Shown in pieces: positions 32,863 through 41,409 of a stretch of 64,000 bases of DNA. The DNA is from Marmoricola sp. URHB0036. GTDB taxonomy: Bacteria > Actinomycetota > Actinomycetes > Propionibacteriales > Nocardioidaceae. Position numbers and translations under genes: made by a program. Under the pieces are notes generated by a model that saw nothing but the letters and a program-made list of their open reading frames with translations, was not told where the DNA came from and ran no database searches. Within the stretch, counting starts at the first letter, position 1. Every line of letters begins with the position of its first letter. The stretch spans positions 55,591 to 119,590 of the forward strand of contig NZ_AUEP01000016.1 in assembly GCF_000426045.1 (NCBI RefSeq), written 5' to 3'.

Positions 32863-33843
32863 ATGTCGCTGCTGATCGCGGGCTCCATCGCGACCGACCA
32901 CCTGATGAGCTTCGGAGGGAAGTTCGCCGACTCGCTCGTCGTCGAACAGCTCGACAAGCTGTCGGTCTCCTTCCTCGTCGAGGACCTCGACATCCGGCGC
33001 GGAGGCTGCGCCGGCAACATCTGCTTCGGCCTGGCCCAGCTCGGCCTGCGGCCCGTCCTGGTCGGCTCGGCCGGCGAGGACTTCGGCGACTACCGCAGCT
33101 GGCTGGAGAAGCACGGCGTGGACTGCGACTCGGTGCGCATCTCCGAGGACCTGCACACGGCCCGCTTCGTGTGCACCACCGACGCCACCATGGCGCAGTT
33201 CGCCAGCTTCTACCCCGGGGCGATGAGCGAGGCCCGGCTGATCGAGCTGGCCCCCATCGCCGAGCGTGTGGGGGAGCCGACGTTCGTGCTGGTCGGGCCT
33301 GACGACCCGCAGGGGATGGTGAGCCACACCCAGGAGTGCCGCCAGCGTGGCTACGACTTCATCGCCGACCCCAGCCAGCAGCTGGCCTTCGGCGAGGGCG
33401 AGATGATCCGCGAGCTGGTCGACGGCGCGGCCTACCTGTTCTCCAACGAGTACGAGTCGCACCTCATCGAGTCCAAGACCGGTTGGACGGCCGACGAGAT
33501 CCTCGAGCGCGTCGGCACCCAGGTGATCACGCTCGGTCCCGACGGCGTCCGGATCGTGGGGCGCGACCAGGAGAAGATCGAGGTGCCGGCCGTGCCGAAC
33601 GTGGCGGCGGTGGAGCCGACCGGAGTCGGCGACGCGTTCCGTTCCGGCTTCCTGGCGGCGCTGGAGTGGCAGCTCTCGCACGAGCGCGCCGCACAGGTCG
33701 GCTGCGTGCTGGCGGCGTACGTCGTCGAGCAGGTCGGCACGCAGGAGTACACCTTCACCCACGAGCAGTTCGTGGCGCGCCTGACCGATGCCTACGGCGA
33801 GGCAGCGGCCGCCGACGTGCGCCCGCACCTCCTGGCTAGCTGA
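32863..33843 (+). CDS. PfkB-family carbohydrate/adenosine kinase
   Basis: A 326-residue ribokinase-fold kinase. The substrate-side motif RRGGCAGNICFGLAQLG is at 45-61, and the catalytic PTGVGDAFRSGF with Asp at about 257 is the anion-hole motif. Sequence style and place (between the A-type carrier and ctaC) match M. tuberculosis adenosine kinase Rv2202c (from memory), so adenosine is the best guess for substrate; other nucleosides or sugars are possible. ATG at 32863 begins the normal first strand SLLIAGSIATD. Confidence 0.88.
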   Translation: MSLLIAGSIATDHLMSFGGKFADSLVVEQLDKLSVSFLVEDLDIRRGGCAGNICFGLAQLGLRPVLVGSAGEDFGDYRSWLEKHGVDCDSVRISEDLHTARFVCTTDATMAQFASFYPGAMSEARLIELAPIAERVGEPTFVLVGPDDPQGMVSHTQECRQRGYDFIADPSQQLAFGEGEMIRELVDGAAYLFSNEYESHLIESKTGWTADEILERVGTQVITLGPDGVRIVGRDQEKIEVPAVPNVAAVEPTGVGDAFRSGFLAALEWQLSHERAAQVGCVLAAYVVEQVGTQEYTFTHEQFVARLTDAYGEAAAADVRPHLLAS

Positions 33844-34066
33844 CCCGCCGGACGACGTACGTCGGGACGCCGTCGGGGTCGGTCTGCTCGCCGACGTACT
33901 CCTGCTGACGCATCCGGCACCACGCCTCGACGTCGACCCGTGCGGCGGGATCGTCGGCCGTGACCGCGACCGTGTCCCCGACGCCGATCCCGGCGACGGC
34001 CTTGGCCAGCTCGATGATCGGCCGGGGGCAGGGCACGCCGCGGCAGTCGAGGTCCACCCGGCTCAT
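33836..34066 (-). CDS. TusA-type sulfurtransferase
   Basis: A 76-residue TusA/SirA-like protein with LDCRGVPCPRPIIELAKAV; Cys13 of the CPRP motif is the persulfide-carrying residue. It relays sulfur from a cysteine desulfurase to acceptors such as tRNA thiolation or molybdopterin enzymes. The ATG overlaps the stop of the cysteine desulfurase gene (ATGA), so the two form one unit. Its 3' end overlaps the convergent kinase gene by eight bases. Confidence 0.9.
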   Translation of the reverse strand: MSRVDLDCRGVPCPRPIIELAKAVAGIGVGDTVAVTADDPAARVDVEAWCRMRQQEYVGEQTDPDGVPTYVVRRVS

Positions 34067-35229
34067 CGCGGTGCTCCGGCCTGGGCCCGCAGGCGCTCGA
34101 CGACTCCGGGAAGCTCGCCGGCCAGCCGGTGCACGACTGCCGAATCGGTCGCGCGCCCGAGCGAGACCCGCACGTTGCCATGCGTGAGCGCCCCCATCGC
34201 GGCCAGCACGTGGCTCGGCTCGAGGCTGCTGGCCGTGCACGCCGAACCGCTCGCGACAGAGAAGCCGAGCCGGTCGAGCTCGGTCACCAGGGCCTCGCCG
34301 TCGACGTAGAGGCACGAGAACGCGATCAGGTGGGGGAGCCGCGGCCCGTCGTCGAGGAACACCTCGGTGTCGGGGATGGCGCGCACCGCCTGAGCGAGGT
34401 GCTCGATCAGCCGGGCGTGTTCCTCGGCCAGGCGCTGGCGCTCGTCGAGGGCGGCTCGCAGCGCGGCCGCGGCCGCCAGCGCTGCCGGCACGTTCTCGAA
34501 ACCGGTCGACCGGTCGTCGACACGCTCGTCGCCGGGGAACGGGTTGCGCCACCGAGCCCCCTTGCGCACGAGCAGCACCCCGACGCCGGCCGGTCCGCCC
34601 CACTTGTGCGCCGAAGCTGCCGCGGCGGCCCAGCCGTCGGTGAGCGGCAGCAGGCCCGTCGAGGCGCAGGCGTCGACGAACAGCGGCGCGTCAGTGCCGC
34701 CCGCAACCTCGTCGAGCGGTTGGCAGACCCCCACCTCCGGGTTGGCGGACTGGACGGCGAGCACGGCCGGTTCGCCGTGTGCGGCCAGCGAGTCGAGGTC
34801 GATGCGACCGGCCCGGTCCACGGGGACTGTCTCGAAGCGTCCACCGCGCTGTTCGTGCCACTGGCCGGCGTGGAGCACCGCCGAGTGCTCGACCTGCGTG
34901 GCCAGCAAGAGGTTGCCCTGCCGGACCCGCCCGGCCAGCAGGCCGAGCACGCCGAGGTGGCAGGCGTGGGTGCCGCTGGGGGTGAAGGTGACCTCGTCGG
35001 GGCGGACGCCGAGGCAGTCGGCCACCACGGCCCGGGCGTTGTCGAGCAGCAGTCGGGCGTCGCGGGCCGGTCGGTGCAGGCGTCGCGGGTCGGCGTACCC
35101 CCGCTCGAGAGCCTGCCTCAGCACCTCGCTCGCAGCGGGGTGGAGCGGCGTACCGGAGACGTGATCGAGGTATGCCGGAACCGGGGTGTCCGGAGGGCCG
35201 CCCGTCGTACCCGAAACGCCTTCGCTCAC
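34063..35229 (-). CDS. Cysteine desulfurase (NifS/IscS-like, class V aminotransferase)
   Basis: A 388-residue PLP enzyme that takes sulfur from cysteine. PLP Lys209 is in SAHKWGGPAGVG, the substrate-side EVTFTPSGTHACHLGVLG is normal, and the persulfide Cys at about 331 is in SGSACTASSLEPSHVL. The N-terminal 18 residues are an extra low-complexity tail. TAGGTT (35237-35242, minus strand) ends seven bases before the GTG start, a leaderless promoter. The fused arrangement with TusA suggests the sulfur goes to TusA first. In M. tuberculosis this position near ctaC holds asnB instead (from memory). Confidence 0.93.
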   Translation of the reverse strand: MSEGVSGTTGGPPDTPVPAYLDHVSGTPLHPAASEVLRQALERGYADPRRLHRPARDARLLLDNARAVVADCLGVRPDEVTFTPSGTHACHLGVLGLLAGRVRQGNLLLATQVEHSAVLHAGQWHEQRGGRFETVPVDRAGRIDLDSLAAHGEPAVLAVQSANPEVGVCQPLDEVAGGTDAPLFVDACASTGLLPLTDGWAAAAASAHKWGGPAGVGVLLVRKGARWRNPFPGDERVDDRSTGFENVPAALAAAAALRAALDERQRLAEEHARLIEHLAQAVRAIPDTEVFLDDGPRLPHLIAFSCLYVDGEALVTELDRLGFSVASGSACTASSLEPSHVLAAMGALTHGNVRVSLGRATDSAVVHRLAGELPGVVERLRAQAGAPR

Positions 35230-35351
35230 ACGCCGAAACCTACCGGCGACCTGCCCGGTGGGAGGGGGGTCACCAGTAGTAGGGTTTCGGTGATCGAAGA
35301 AGGCCTGGCTGTTCAGAAGTTGACGTCGTCTGCCTAAGAAAGGGCTCGTCT

Positions 35352-36242
35352 GTGAGTCTGGAGCTCCCCAAGCGCTTCCGCCGCGTGGCGTTCGGCGGCC
35401 TGATGGTCACCGCGCTGTTCGTGCTCAGCGGTTGCTCGCAGGAACAGAAGGACCAGATCAAGCGGCTCGCGATGCCGGTTTCCGCGACCGAGGAAGGTCC
35501 GCACACCTTCGACCTGTGGATGTGGTCCTGGCTCGCGGCGATCGTGACCGGAGTCGTGGTCTGGGGGCTGATTTTCTACGCCGCTTTCCGCTACCGCCGC
35601 CGCAGCGAGGCCGACATCCCGGTGCAGACGCGCTACAACCTGCCGATCGAGATCTTCTACACGATCGCCCCGGTCATGATGGTGATCGTCTTCTTCTACT
35701 TCACCGTCGACACCCAGAACAAGGTGCTGCACACCTCGGCCCACCCTGACCAGAACGTCACGGTCGTCGGGCAGCAGTGGTCCTGGACGTTCAACTACAA
35801 CCTCAAGCACTCCGACAAGAGCGACGGCGGCTACGTCGAGGACGGTGACGGCCAGGTCGTCCACGAGGGCGGCACCACCGCCGACCGGCCCACGCTGTGG
35901 CTGGTCAAGGACAAGAGCGTCACGTTCTTCCTCGACTCACCCGACGTCATCCACTCGTTCTGGGTCCCCGGCTTCCTGTTCAAGATGGACGTCGTCCCCG
36001 GACGCAACAACCACTTCACCCTGACCCCCAACCGCTCGGGCACCTTCGAGGGTCGCTGCGCCGAGCTGTGCGGGGTCTACCACTCGCGGATGCTGTTCAA
36101 CGTCAAGGTCGTCGACCAGGCGGCGTACGACGCACACCTGCAGCAGCTCGCCGACCAGGGCAACACCGGTCCTGCGCTGGGAGCCTCCCAGACTGACCGA
36201 ACGCCCGGCCTGGAGTCCGACGAAAGCACTGGAGGAGAGTAG
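35352..36242 (+). CDS. ctaC: Cytochrome c oxidase subunit II
   Basis: The 296-residue subunit carries the binuclear CuA centre that receives electrons from cytochrome c. It has a lipoprotein-type signal (lipobox LSGC, Cys28), two membrane helices (about 58-80 and 103-118) and the cupredoxin domain with the CuA ligands His201 (VIHSFWVP), Cys236 and Cys240 (CAELC), His244 and Met247. An insertion of about 25 residues rich in Asp/Gly (155-180) is typical of actinobacterial subunit II. GTG start; ctaD follows with a one-base overlap. Confidence 0.97.
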   Translation: MSLELPKRFRRVAFGGLMVTALFVLSGCSQEQKDQIKRLAMPVSATEEGPHTFDLWMWSWLAAIVTGVVVWGLIFYAAFRYRRRSEADIPVQTRYNLPIEIFYTIAPVMMVIVFFYFTVDTQNKVLHTSAHPDQNVTVVGQQWSWTFNYNLKHSDKSDGGYVEDGDGQVVHEGGTTADRPTLWLVKDKSVTFFLDSPDVIHSFWVPGFLFKMDVVPGRNNHFTLTPNRSGTFEGRCAELCGVYHSRMLFNVKVVDQAAYDAHLQQLADQGNTGPALGASQTDRTPGLESDESTGGE

Positions 36243-37990
36243 TGACTGCCGTCTCCGACGCCCCGTCAAGCGCACGCGTCGCGCCGCCCAACCCCCGGCT
36301 GGGCACCCAGCTCGCGCGCATCCTGAGCACCACCGACCACAAGCTGATCGGCAAGCTCTACCTCGCCACGTCGTTCGCCTGGTTCCTGGTCGGCGGCGTG
36401 ATGGCCCTGATCATGCGCTCCGAGCTGGCCTTCCCCGGTCAACAGGTCGTCAACGACGAGCTCTACAACCAGCTGTTCACCATGCACGGCACGATCATGC
36501 TGCTGCTGTTCGCGACGCCGCTGTTCTTCGGCTTCGCCAACGTCGTGATGCCGCTGCAGATCGGCTCGCCCGACGTCGCGTTCCCCCGGCTGAACATGCT
36601 CAGCTACTGGTTCTTCCTGTTCGGCGGGCTCATCGCGGCCTCTGGCTTCTTCAGCCCCGAGGGTGCTGCCGACTTCGGCTGGACGGCCTACACGCCGCTC
36701 TCGAACGCCGTGCGTTCGCCCGGTGTCGGCGGTGACCTGTGGGTGATGGGCCTGTGGCTGGCCGGTCTGGGCACGATCCTCGGCGCGGTCAACTTCGTCA
36801 CCACGATCATCTGCATGCGCGCGCCCGGCATGACGATGTTCCGGATGCCGATCTTCACCTGGAACACGCTGGTCACCAGCCTGCTCGTGCTGATCGCGTT
36901 CCCGATCCTGGCCGCCTCGCTGCTCGCCCTCGAGGCCGACCGCAAGTTCGGGGCCCACATGTTCGACGCCAACCACGGCGGCGCGATCCTGTGGCAACAC
37001 CTGTTCTGGTTCTTCGGCCACCCCGAGGTCTACATCATCGCGTTGCCGTTCTTCGGCATCATCACCGAGATCCTGCCGGTGTTCAGCCGCAAGCCGATCT
37101 TCGGCTACATCGGCCTGGTCGGCGCCACGCTCGGCATCGCGATCCTCTCGGTGGCGGTGTGGGCGCACCACATGTTCGTCACCGGCGCGGTCGACCTGCC
37201 CTTCTTCGCGGGCATGACGTTCCTGATCGCAGTGCCGACCGGCGTCAAGTTCTTCAACTGGATAGGCACGATGTGGGGCGGGTCGATCAGCTTCGACACG
37301 CCCATGCTCTGGTCGATCGGCTTCCTGACCACGTTCCTGTTCGGCGGCCTGACCGGTGTCATCCTCGCCTCGCCGCCGCTGGACTTCCACGTCTCCGACT
37401 CCTACTTCGTGGTCGCGCACTTCCACTACGTCGTCTTCGGCACGGTCGTGTTCTCGATGTTCGCGGGCTTCTACTTCTGGTGGCCCAAGATGACCGGGAA
37501 GATGCTCGACGAGCGCCTGGGCAAGATCCACTTCTGGCTGCTGTTCGTGGGCTTCCACACGACGTTCCTCGTGCAGCACTGGCTGGGCGTCGAGGGCATG
37601 CCGCGTCGCTACGCCGACTACTCCGCCTCCGACGGCTTCACCACGCTCAACCAGGTCTCCACCGTGGGCGCGTTCCTGCTCGCCTTCTCGACGCTGCCGT
37701 TCCTGCTGAACGTCTACAAGACGAGCAGGTCGCCGCAGGTCACCGTCGACGACCCGTGGGGCTGGGGCCGCTCGCTCGAGTGGGCGACCAGCTGCCCGCC
37801 GCCGCGGCACAACTTCGTGATGATCCCGCGGATCCGCTCGGAGTCGCCGGCCTTCGACCTGCACCACCCCGAGATCGCGGCCTTGGAGTACGCCGACAAC
37901 GACGGGCTGGGGGACGACGACAGTCCCTCCGACGCCCCTGACATGGAAGGACGCCGGGAAGCTCTCGGCGGGGAGGGCGATCGCCGATGA
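36242..37990 (+). CDS. ctaD: Cytochrome c oxidase subunit I
   Basis: The catalytic heme a/a3-CuB subunit of the aa3 oxidase, 582 residues with twelve membrane helices. Visible are [13 protein letters not shown] (heme a His), the CuB/Tyr crosslink motif [10 protein letters not shown], the HHMFVTG pair and HFHYVVFGT (heme a3 and heme a ligands). The K- and D-channel regions are intact by inspection. It is in the ctaC-ctaD-ctaF operon; GTG start overlaps the ctaC stop (TAGTG). Confidence 0.98.
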   Translation: MTAVSDAPSSARVAPPNPRLGTQLARILSTTDHKLIGKLYLATSFAWFLVGGVMALIMRSELAFPGQQVVNDELYNQLFTMHGTIMLLLFATPLFFGFANVVMPLQIGSPDVAFPRLNMLSYWFFLFGGLIAASGFFSPEGAADFGWTAYTPLSNAVRSPGVGGDLWVMGLWLAGLGTILGAVNFVTTIICMRAPGMTMFRMPIFTWNTLVTSLLVLIAFPILAASLLALEADRKFGAHMFDANHGGAILWQHLFWFFGHPEVYIIALPFFGIITEILPVFSRKPIFGYIGLVGATLGIAILSVAVWAHHMFVTGAVDLPFFAGMTFLIAVPTGVKFFNWIGTMWGGSISFDTPMLWSIGFLTTFLFGGLTGVILASPPLDFHVSDSYFVVAHFHYVVFGTVVFSMFAGFYFWWPKMTGKMLDERLGKIHFWLLFVGFHTTFLVQHWLGVEGMPRRYADYSASDGFTTLNQVSTVGAFLLAFSTLPFLLNVYKTSRSPQVTVDDPWGWGRSLEWATSCPPPRHNFVMIPRIRSESPAFDLHHPEIAALEYADNDGLGDDDSPSDAPDMEGRREALGGEGDRR

Positions 37991-38382
37991 AGATCGAGGC
38001 CTGGATCTTCGCCGTGTGCAGCATCTTCCTGCTGGTCGTGACGCCGGCGTACTGGCTCATCGCCGGTGACTGGACGGGCACGAGCGCGCTGACGATGACG
38101 TTCCTGCTGACCACGCTGATCACCTTCTACCTCGGGTTCCACGCTCGTCGGATGGAGCCGCGTCCCGAGGACCGCAAGGACGGCGAGATCGCGGACGGTG
38201 CGGGGGAGCTCGGCTTCTTCCCGCCGTACAGCTGGTGGCCGATGTGGTGCGCCATGTGCCTGGCCGCGATCGCGCTGGGCGTCGCGATCGGCTGGTGGCT
38301 GTTCATCATCGGTCTGGTGCTGGGCTCGGTCGCCCTCTCCGGTCTGATCTTCGAGTACTACAGGGGCGAACACGCGCACTGA
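37987..38382 (+). CDS. ctaF: Cytochrome c oxidase subunit IV (CtaF)
   Basis: A 131-residue protein with four membrane helices: [41 protein letters not shown], a [25 protein letters not shown] region and a last helix with [14 protein letters not shown]. This is the actinobacterial subunit IV. Its ATG overlaps the ctaD stop (ATGA). Confidence 0.93.
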   Translation: MKIEAWIFAVCSIFLLVVTPAYWLIAGDWTGTSALTMTFLLTTLITFYLGFHARRMEPRPEDRKDGEIADGAGELGFFPPYSWWPMWCAMCLAAIALGVAIGWWLFIIGLVLGSVALSGLIFEYYRGEHAH

Positions 38383-38551
38383 GCGCCCCAGCGCTCACTC
38401 TGGGTGGACTCGGCCCGGCGTGCCCCATTCGTACCCGGCGACACGGTGACCAGTGCCACGCGGCACCTAGGCGTGTCGGCGTGGACCCGTTGTTACGCTG
38501 AAGAGGTCTGTGCCCCTTGCCTGCCTTGCCTCGGATGATTGCGGAGTCCCC

Positions 38552-39769
38552 ATGTCCACCCGGACCCTTTCCACACGCCTCTCCCTCGTCGGGGGTGCCT
38601 GCGCCCTGGCCCTGGTGAGCGCCTGCTCCGCCTCGGTGACCGGCAACGACGACAAGAGCGCCGACTCCCCGCACAGCGACACCTCCCAGGCCGCCCAGCA
38701 GTCCCAGGCCAGGGTCACCAGCAACGTCCGCCCCGGAGCGCGTGGCATCGACCTCGGCAAGAAGGTCCGGCTGCGCGTCGCCTCCGGCACCCTGCAGGAG
38801 GTCCAGGTCACCGGACCCGAGGGCGGGATCGTCCAGGGTCGACTCTCACCTGACAAGACCCGCTGGGTCTCCACGACGCCTCTCCAGGCGGCCTCGCGCT
38901 ACCGCGTGACCAGCACCGCGGTCGACAGCGCGGGCCTGAAGAAGGGCTACGAGGCCGGCTTCAAGACCCGGTCGCTGACGCTCGACGAGCAGACCTACCC
39001 CAGCTTCGTGCCGGTGGAGGGCCAGACCGTCGGGGTCGGCATGCCGGTGATCATCCGGTTCGACGTGCCCGTGACGGACAAGGCGTCCATCGAGAAGCAC
39101 CTCAAGGTCACCAGCCAGCCGGCCCAGGCCGGCTCGTTCTACTGGGTCAGCAGCCAGGAGGTCCACTGGCGACCCCGCACCTACTGGCGTCCCGGCACCA
39201 ACGTGACGGTCAACGCCGACATCGCCGGAGTCCCTGCCGGCAACGGGATCTACGGCCAGACCAACCGCTCGCTGAAGTTCCATGTCGGTGACGCGATGGT
39301 CAGCAAGGTCAACACGGTCACCGACGACATGAAGGTGTTCCGCAACGGCAAGCTGATCCGGACGATCCCGATCACCACCGGTCAGCAGCCCAAGTTCACG
39401 ACCCGTTCCGGCATCAAGGTCATCGTGGAGAAGTTCCGCCACAAGCGGATGAACTCCGAGACGATCGGCATCGACCCCAACAGCGCCGACGGCTACGACC
39501 TCGACGACGTCGAGTACGCCATGCGCGTCACCTACTCCGGTGAGTTCGTGCACGCTGCGCCGTGGTCGGTCGGGTCCCAGGGCAGCTCCAACGTCAGCCA
39601 CGGCTGCACCGGCATGAGCACCGACAACGCCGCCTGGTACTACAACCTGTCCAAGGTCGGCGACGTGGTCGAGTACACCGGCACCAGCAAGCCGATGACC
39701 CTGACCAACGGCTTCGGCGACTGGAACGAGTCCTTCGCGGAGTACCGCAAGGGTTCCGCGCTCAGCTGA
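38552..39769 (+). CDS. L,D-transpeptidase (YkuD) lipoprotein with Ig-like domains
   Basis: A 405-residue cell-wall enzyme that makes 3-3 crosslinks in peptidoglycan. It has a lipoprotein signal (LVSAC, Cys25), two Ig-like domains (about 55-250) with a SFYWVSSQEVHWRPRTYW stretch, then the YkuD domain with the active site SHGCTGMS (His350, Cys352) and a C-terminal extension. The design is like M. tuberculosis LdtMt2. It lies just after ctaF but 169 nt apart, so it probably has its own promoter. The end overlaps the fatty acid hydroxylase gene by eight bases, tail to tail. Confidence 0.93.
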   Translation: MSTRTLSTRLSLVGGACALALVSACSASVTGNDDKSADSPHSDTSQAAQQSQARVTSNVRPGARGIDLGKKVRLRVASGTLQEVQVTGPEGGIVQGRLSPDKTRWVSTTPLQAASRYRVTSTAVDSAGLKKGYEAGFKTRSLTLDEQTYPSFVPVEGQTVGVGMPVIIRFDVPVTDKASIEKHLKVTSQPAQAGSFYWVSSQEVHWRPRTYWRPGTNVTVNADIAGVPAGNGIYGQTNRSLKFHVGDAMVSKVNTVTDDMKVFRNGKLIRTIPITTGQQPKFTTRSGIKVIVEKFRHKRMNSETIGIDPNSADGYDLDDVEYAMRVTYSGEFVHAAPWSVGSQGSSNVSHGCTGMSTDNAAWYYNLSKVGDVVEYTGTSKPMTLTNGFGDWNESFAEYRKGSALS

Positions 39770-40544
39770 CCGCGCGCCCGTCCTCGAGTGCGTGCAGCTG
39801 GCGGACGGTCTCTGAGGTGCGCACCTCGCCGCTGTCGGGGTAGGTGCCGAACAGCCGGTCGGCGGTGCCGGACGTGGTGACCGTGAACCAGTAGTGCTCG
39901 TTCTTGTAGTGGTGCAGCCGGTGGTTGCGCCACACCGCGCGGAACGCCCTGGTCTTGGGCCGGTAGTCGCTGTGCACGAGGTAGTGCACCCACTCGTAGT
40001 TGAACATCAGTGCACCCACGGCGACCATGAACGTCGCTCCGGCGGTCTGTCCCGGGAAGGCGAACAACCCGATCACGACGTACGACGGGAGCAGCCAGAC
40101 CTCGACCTGCCAGGGGATGAACACCAGGGGCAGCACCCGCGGGTCGGCGTGGTGGGCACGGTGCTTGCGCGCGAGGAGGGAGTCCACCGGCACACCGCCG
40201 ACCTTGCGCGGGCGCCAGTGCAGGATCACCACGTGGATGACCCACTCGATCACCGGGAAGAACACGACCAGCGCCACCGGCATGATCAGCTCGGTCCAGG
40301 TGAACGAGTGCAGCGTCGCGCGGTAGATCACCGATCCGAGCAGGAAGGCCCCGATCAGGAAGGGCGAGGGGTGGCTCCAGAAGGCACGCCAGGCCTCGCC
40401 GAGGCTCTGGGAGGTACGTCGGGAGCCGGTGATCCGGGCGGCCGGTTCCTGCGTGGACGCCGCGCGCTCAGCGGCGAACCGCTCCTCGTCGGCCGCGAGG
40501 CGCTCGCGTGCCTTGGCCTCGATCTCCGGGCTGGGCTTGGTCAT
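39762..40544 (-). CDS. Sterol desaturase/fatty acid hydroxylase superfamily protein
   Basis: A 260-residue membrane di-iron enzyme. Histidine clusters are in order: EWVIHVVILH, KHRAHHADP, HYLVHSDY and NHRLHHYKNEHYW, separated by membrane hairpins, as in fatty acid 2-hydroxylases and carotenoid/sterol oxygenases. The substrate cannot be fixed; fatty acids or carotenoids are likely. The N-terminal 60 residues are charged and cytoplasmic. A FadR-type regulator gene follows upstream on the same strand with 38 nt between. Confidence 0.88.
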   Translation of the reverse strand: MTKPSPEIEAKARERLAADEERFAAERAASTQEPAARITGSRRTSQSLGEAWRAFWSHPSPFLIGAFLLGSVIYRATLHSFTWTELIMPVALVVFFPVIEWVIHVVILHWRPRKVGGVPVDSLLARKHRAHHADPRVLPLVFIPWQVEVWLLPSYVVIGLFAFPGQTAGATFMVAVGALMFNYEWVHYLVHSDYRPKTRAFRAVWRNHRLHHYKNEHYWFTVTTSGTADRLFGTYPDSGEVRTSETVRQLHALEDGRAVS

Positions 40545-40582
40545 GGTGGTCCTTCCGTGGGAGGTGGGCGGTCAGGGGTGGG

Positions 40583-41320
40583 TCAGGAGTCGAGGAGGCC
40601 GAGGAGGTGCCCCAGCGCCTCGGTGGTCGGGCGGAGCAGGTCGTCGGCGGCCCGGTGGGCCGCCTCCCGGTCGCCGGAGGCGATGGCCTCGGTGAGGGCG
40701 CGGTAGCCGGCGACGTTGTCGACCTCGCCCTCCATCACCGGGCTCAGCGCCGTGATGGCCGGCTCGTAGGCCAACCGCAGGCTGTTGAACAGCAACCGGA
40801 AGACGATCGAGTCGGCGGCGTCGACCACGGTGTCCCAGAAGCGCAGCGCGGCGTGCTGGCGGGCCTCGGAGTCCTCGGCGTGCTCGAGGGTCTCCACCGC
40901 GGCCCGCATCGGCTCTGCGAGCCGATCCCCCGAGGTCTCGGCCGCCAGCGCCGCCACGGCCGGGGCGATCGCCTGGCGAGCCTGCAGGATGCTGCGGCCG
41001 ACGCCGGGGTCGAGGTTGCCGTCACGCACCAGCAGCCGGGGGAGGAGGTCGAGCCCGGCGGAGGTGCGATAGTCGCGCACGGTCGTGCTGCCGCCGTGGC
41101 GGACCTCGACGAGCCCCGCCTGGGAGAGTCGCTGGAGGGCCTCGCGTACGGCGGGCCGGGAGACGCCGAGGACCTCGGCGAGCCGACGCTCGCTGGGCAG
41201 CGAGTCGCCTGCGGACAGCTCGCCGTCGACGACCTCGCCGAGCAGCTGGTCGAAGACGTCTTCGGGAACGAGGCGTCTCGCCACGGGTTTCAGGGCCACG
41301 CCACCACGGTCGCCGGTCAC
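40583..41320 (-). CDS. FadR/GntR-family transcriptional regulator (FCD)
   Basis: A 245-residue regulator with an N-terminal GntR winged HTH (LPSERRLAEVLGVSRPAVREALQRLSQAGLVEVRHGG) and a C-terminal all-helical FCD effector domain. The start is GTG at 41320, or GTG at 41299, which begins nearer the family-typical sequence. An FCD-type operator, TGGTCAGACCA, lies 16 nt upstream, so it is probably autoregulated. It is in the same direction as the fatty acid hydroxylase gene and may control it. Confidence 0.88.
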   Translation of the reverse strand: MTGDRGGVALKPVARRLVPEDVFDQLLGEVVDGELSAGDSLPSERRLAEVLGVSRPAVREALQRLSQAGLVEVRHGGSTTVRDYRTSAGLDLLPRLLVRDGNLDPGVGRSILQARQAIAPAVAALAAETSGDRLAEPMRAAVETLEHAEDSEARQHAALRFWDTVVDAADSIVFRLLFNSLRLAYEPAITALSPVMEGEVDNVAGYRALTEAIASGDREAAHRAADDLLRPTTEALGHLLGLLDS

Positions 41321-41336
41321 TGCTCAGGTGGTCAAG

Positions 41337-41347
41337 TGGTCAGACCA
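41337..41347 (-). promoter_or_regulatory. FadR/FCD-type operator upstream of the regulator gene
   Basis: TGGTCAGACCA is a near-perfect palindrome of the TGGTNNNACCA form used by FadR-subfamily GntR regulators. It is flanked by AG and GT, lengthening the dyad. It sits 17-27 nt before the GTG of the regulator gene, where binding would block transcription. Confidence 0.6.
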
Positions 41348-41361
41348 GTATCCGGGACACA

Positions 41362-41394
41362 GAGAGAGGGCCCGGGCAGACCGGGCCCTCTCTC
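41362..41394 (-). terminator. 14-bp terminator hairpin after qcrB
   Basis: GAGAGAGGGCCCGG (41362-41375) pairs perfectly with CCGGGCCCTCTCTC (41381-41394) around a 5-nt loop, 16 nt beyond the qcrB stop. It separates the ctaE-qcrCAB operon from the regulator promoter. Confidence 0.85.
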
Positions 41395-41409
41395 GTGCTG
41401 GGCGCGTTG

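Noticed and set aside
36266..37867. Minus-strand open frame of 533 codons across ctaD
   Set aside because: Antisense to the certain oxidase subunit I; the product is rich in Glu, Gln, His and Arg with no fold-like pattern.
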